Origin: Billgrantia azerbaijanica
Lineage (GTDB): Bacteria > Pseudomonadota > Gammaproteobacteria > Pseudomonadales > Halomonadaceae
Length of the DNA: 64,000 bases
Direction of reading: 5' to 3'
NCBI GenBank assembly: GCA_004551485.1
Contig: SBLD01000005.1
Location: 62,001-126,000 of the forward strand
In this document: in pieces, positions 63,234 through 64,000 of the stretch
Layout: every line of letters starts with the position of its first letter
Position numbering within the stretch: the stretch's first letter is position 1
Program-made: the position numbers and the translations under genes
Notes under the pieces: model-generated
The model's input: the letters and a program-made list of their open reading frames with translations, nothing else
What the model was told of the DNA's origin: nothing
Database searches by the model: none

Positions 63234-64000
63234 ATGTTTCAACATCTGCGCGAGGACATCAACAGCGTATTCGCCCGCGACCCGGCGGCACGCAACTTCC
63301 TGGAAGTGCTCACCAACTACCCGGGACTGCACGCCCTGCTGCTGCACCGTCTGAGCCACTGGCTGTGGCAGAAGAACCTCAAGTGGCTGGCGCGCAGCCT
63401 CTCCACCTTCGCCCGCTGGCTGACCGGCATCGAGATCCACCCCGGTGCGAAGATCGGCCGGCGCTTCTTCATCGACCATGGCATGGGCGTGGTGATCGGC
63501 GAGACCGCCGAGGTGGGCGACGACGTCACCCTCTACCAGAGCGTGACGCTGGGCGGCACCAGCTGGCACAAGGGCAAGCGCCACCCGACCCTCGAGGACG
63601 GCGTCATCGTCGGTGCCGGCGCCAAGATCCTCGGCCCCTTCACGGTGGGCGCCGGGGCCAAGATCGGCTCCAACGCCGTGGTCACCAAGGAGGTGCCCGC
63701 CGGCGCCACGGTGGTCGGCATCCCCGGCAAGATCGTCAAGCGCGCCGAGCCCGATGCCGCCGAGGTGCTGGCCATCGACCCCGAGCGGCGCGAGGCGATG
63801 CGCCGCAAGTTCGGCTTCGACGCCTACGGCGTCAGCGAGGACATGCCCGACCCGGTGGCGCGCTCCATCCAGGCCATGCTCGACCACATGCACGCCGTGG
63901 ACGAGCGCATCGAGCGCATGTGCCACACCCTGCGCAAGCTCGATGCCGGCTACCGCGAAGGCCATCTGCCGGAGCTGCGCGACGAGGACTTCGCCGACAT
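63234..64000 (+). CDS. cysE: Serine O-acetyltransferase (3' end outside window)
   Basis: At least 255 residues, open to the window edge. Left-handed beta-helix hexapeptide repeats ([40 protein letters not shown]) and [11 protein letters not shown] are typical. It makes O-acetylserine for cysteine synthesis. ACAGGACCGCCGC precedes the ATG. This is the shorter CysE form found next to trmJ and isc genes in gammaproteobacteria. Confidence 0.93.
   Translation, partial: MFQHLREDINSVFARDPAARNFLEVLTNYPGLHALLLHRLSHWLWQKNLKWLARSLSTFARWLTGIEIHPGAKIGRRFFIDHGMGVVIGETAEVGDDVTLYQSVTLGGTSWHKGKRHPTLEDGVIVGAGAKILGPFTVGAGAKIGSNAVVTKEVPAGATVVGIPGKIVKRAEPDAAEVLAIDPERREAMRRKFGFDAYGVSEDMPDPVARSIQAMLDHMHAVDERIERMCHTLRKLDAGYREGHLPELRDEDFAD

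Overview
The window is 64 kb of GC-rich gammaproteobacterial chromosome. The gene content points to a Halomonas-like member of the Halomonadaceae, although no search was run. The evidence is an intact tdh-kbl pair, a GH13 alpha-glucosidase whose catalytic residues sit within eight or nine positions of those I recall for the Halomonas H11 enzyme, a Pseudomonas-type aru/ast arginine operon, fabV, and the order queA-tgt-yajC-secD-secF-suhB-trmJ-cysE. Both ends are cut: a lipoprotein gene runs off the left edge and cysE runs off the right edge.

Layout. 1-11 kb: envelope lipoprotein, TRIC-type channel, XRE/cupin regulator, threonine catabolism (tdh, kbl), a Tat-exported PhoX-like phosphatase, an NfeD/SPFH membrane pair, and a MocR-type regulator divergent from a threonine-dehydratase-like enzyme. 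11.3-21.2 kb: a self-contained maltose/maltodextrin block (malT, alpha-glucosidase, malK facing malG-malF-malE) with MalT-box-like sites at both outward promoters. A 56-bp copy of the zapE start lies at one end of this block and the real zapE at the other. 21-24.4 kb: zapE, a DUF808 protein and a YhfG-Fic toxin-antitoxin pair. 24.5-31.9 kb: arginine succinyltransferase pathway genes astC-aruF-aruG-astD-astB with an AraC-type regulator; astE is not here. 32-42.9 kb: mixed housekeeping genes (fabV, glutathione peroxidase, AidB-like dehydrogenase, EAL protein, LysE exporter, rnk, Ap4A phosphorylase, gdhA, exoD), an IS66 scar and a HigA/HigB-like locus whose toxin is frameshifted.

43,795-55,596 is an integrated temperate filamentous phage (inovirus), bounded by 55-bp identical repeats of the 3' part of a tRNA-Leu(CAA) gene. 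From candidate gene V onward its genes follow the classical Ff order: ssDNA-binding candidate, two tiny membrane proteins like pVII and pIX, major coat pVIII, a terminator, pIII-like adhesin, pVI, Zot/pI, its own secretin pIV, then a TraX-like membrane protein, origin region, replication initiator and tyrosine integrase. Next to the left attachment site, in the lysogeny-direction operon behind a small HTH repressor, sits a strikingly AT-rich two-gene cargo: a KAP-family P-loop NTPase and a one-TM coiled-coil protein. This is the best candidate for an undescribed system, most likely a prophage-encoded defence or superinfection-exclusion device. The phage also carries a 112-nt nested hairpin and 10-bp-phased repeats at four places.

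55.6-64 kb is the tRNA-Leu gene with a strong promoter, then the tRNA-modification and protein-secretion cluster. The SuhB homologue there has lost most of the inositol-phosphatase metal ligands.

Functions are read from sequence and recalled family knowledge only; names by synteny are marked as inference.
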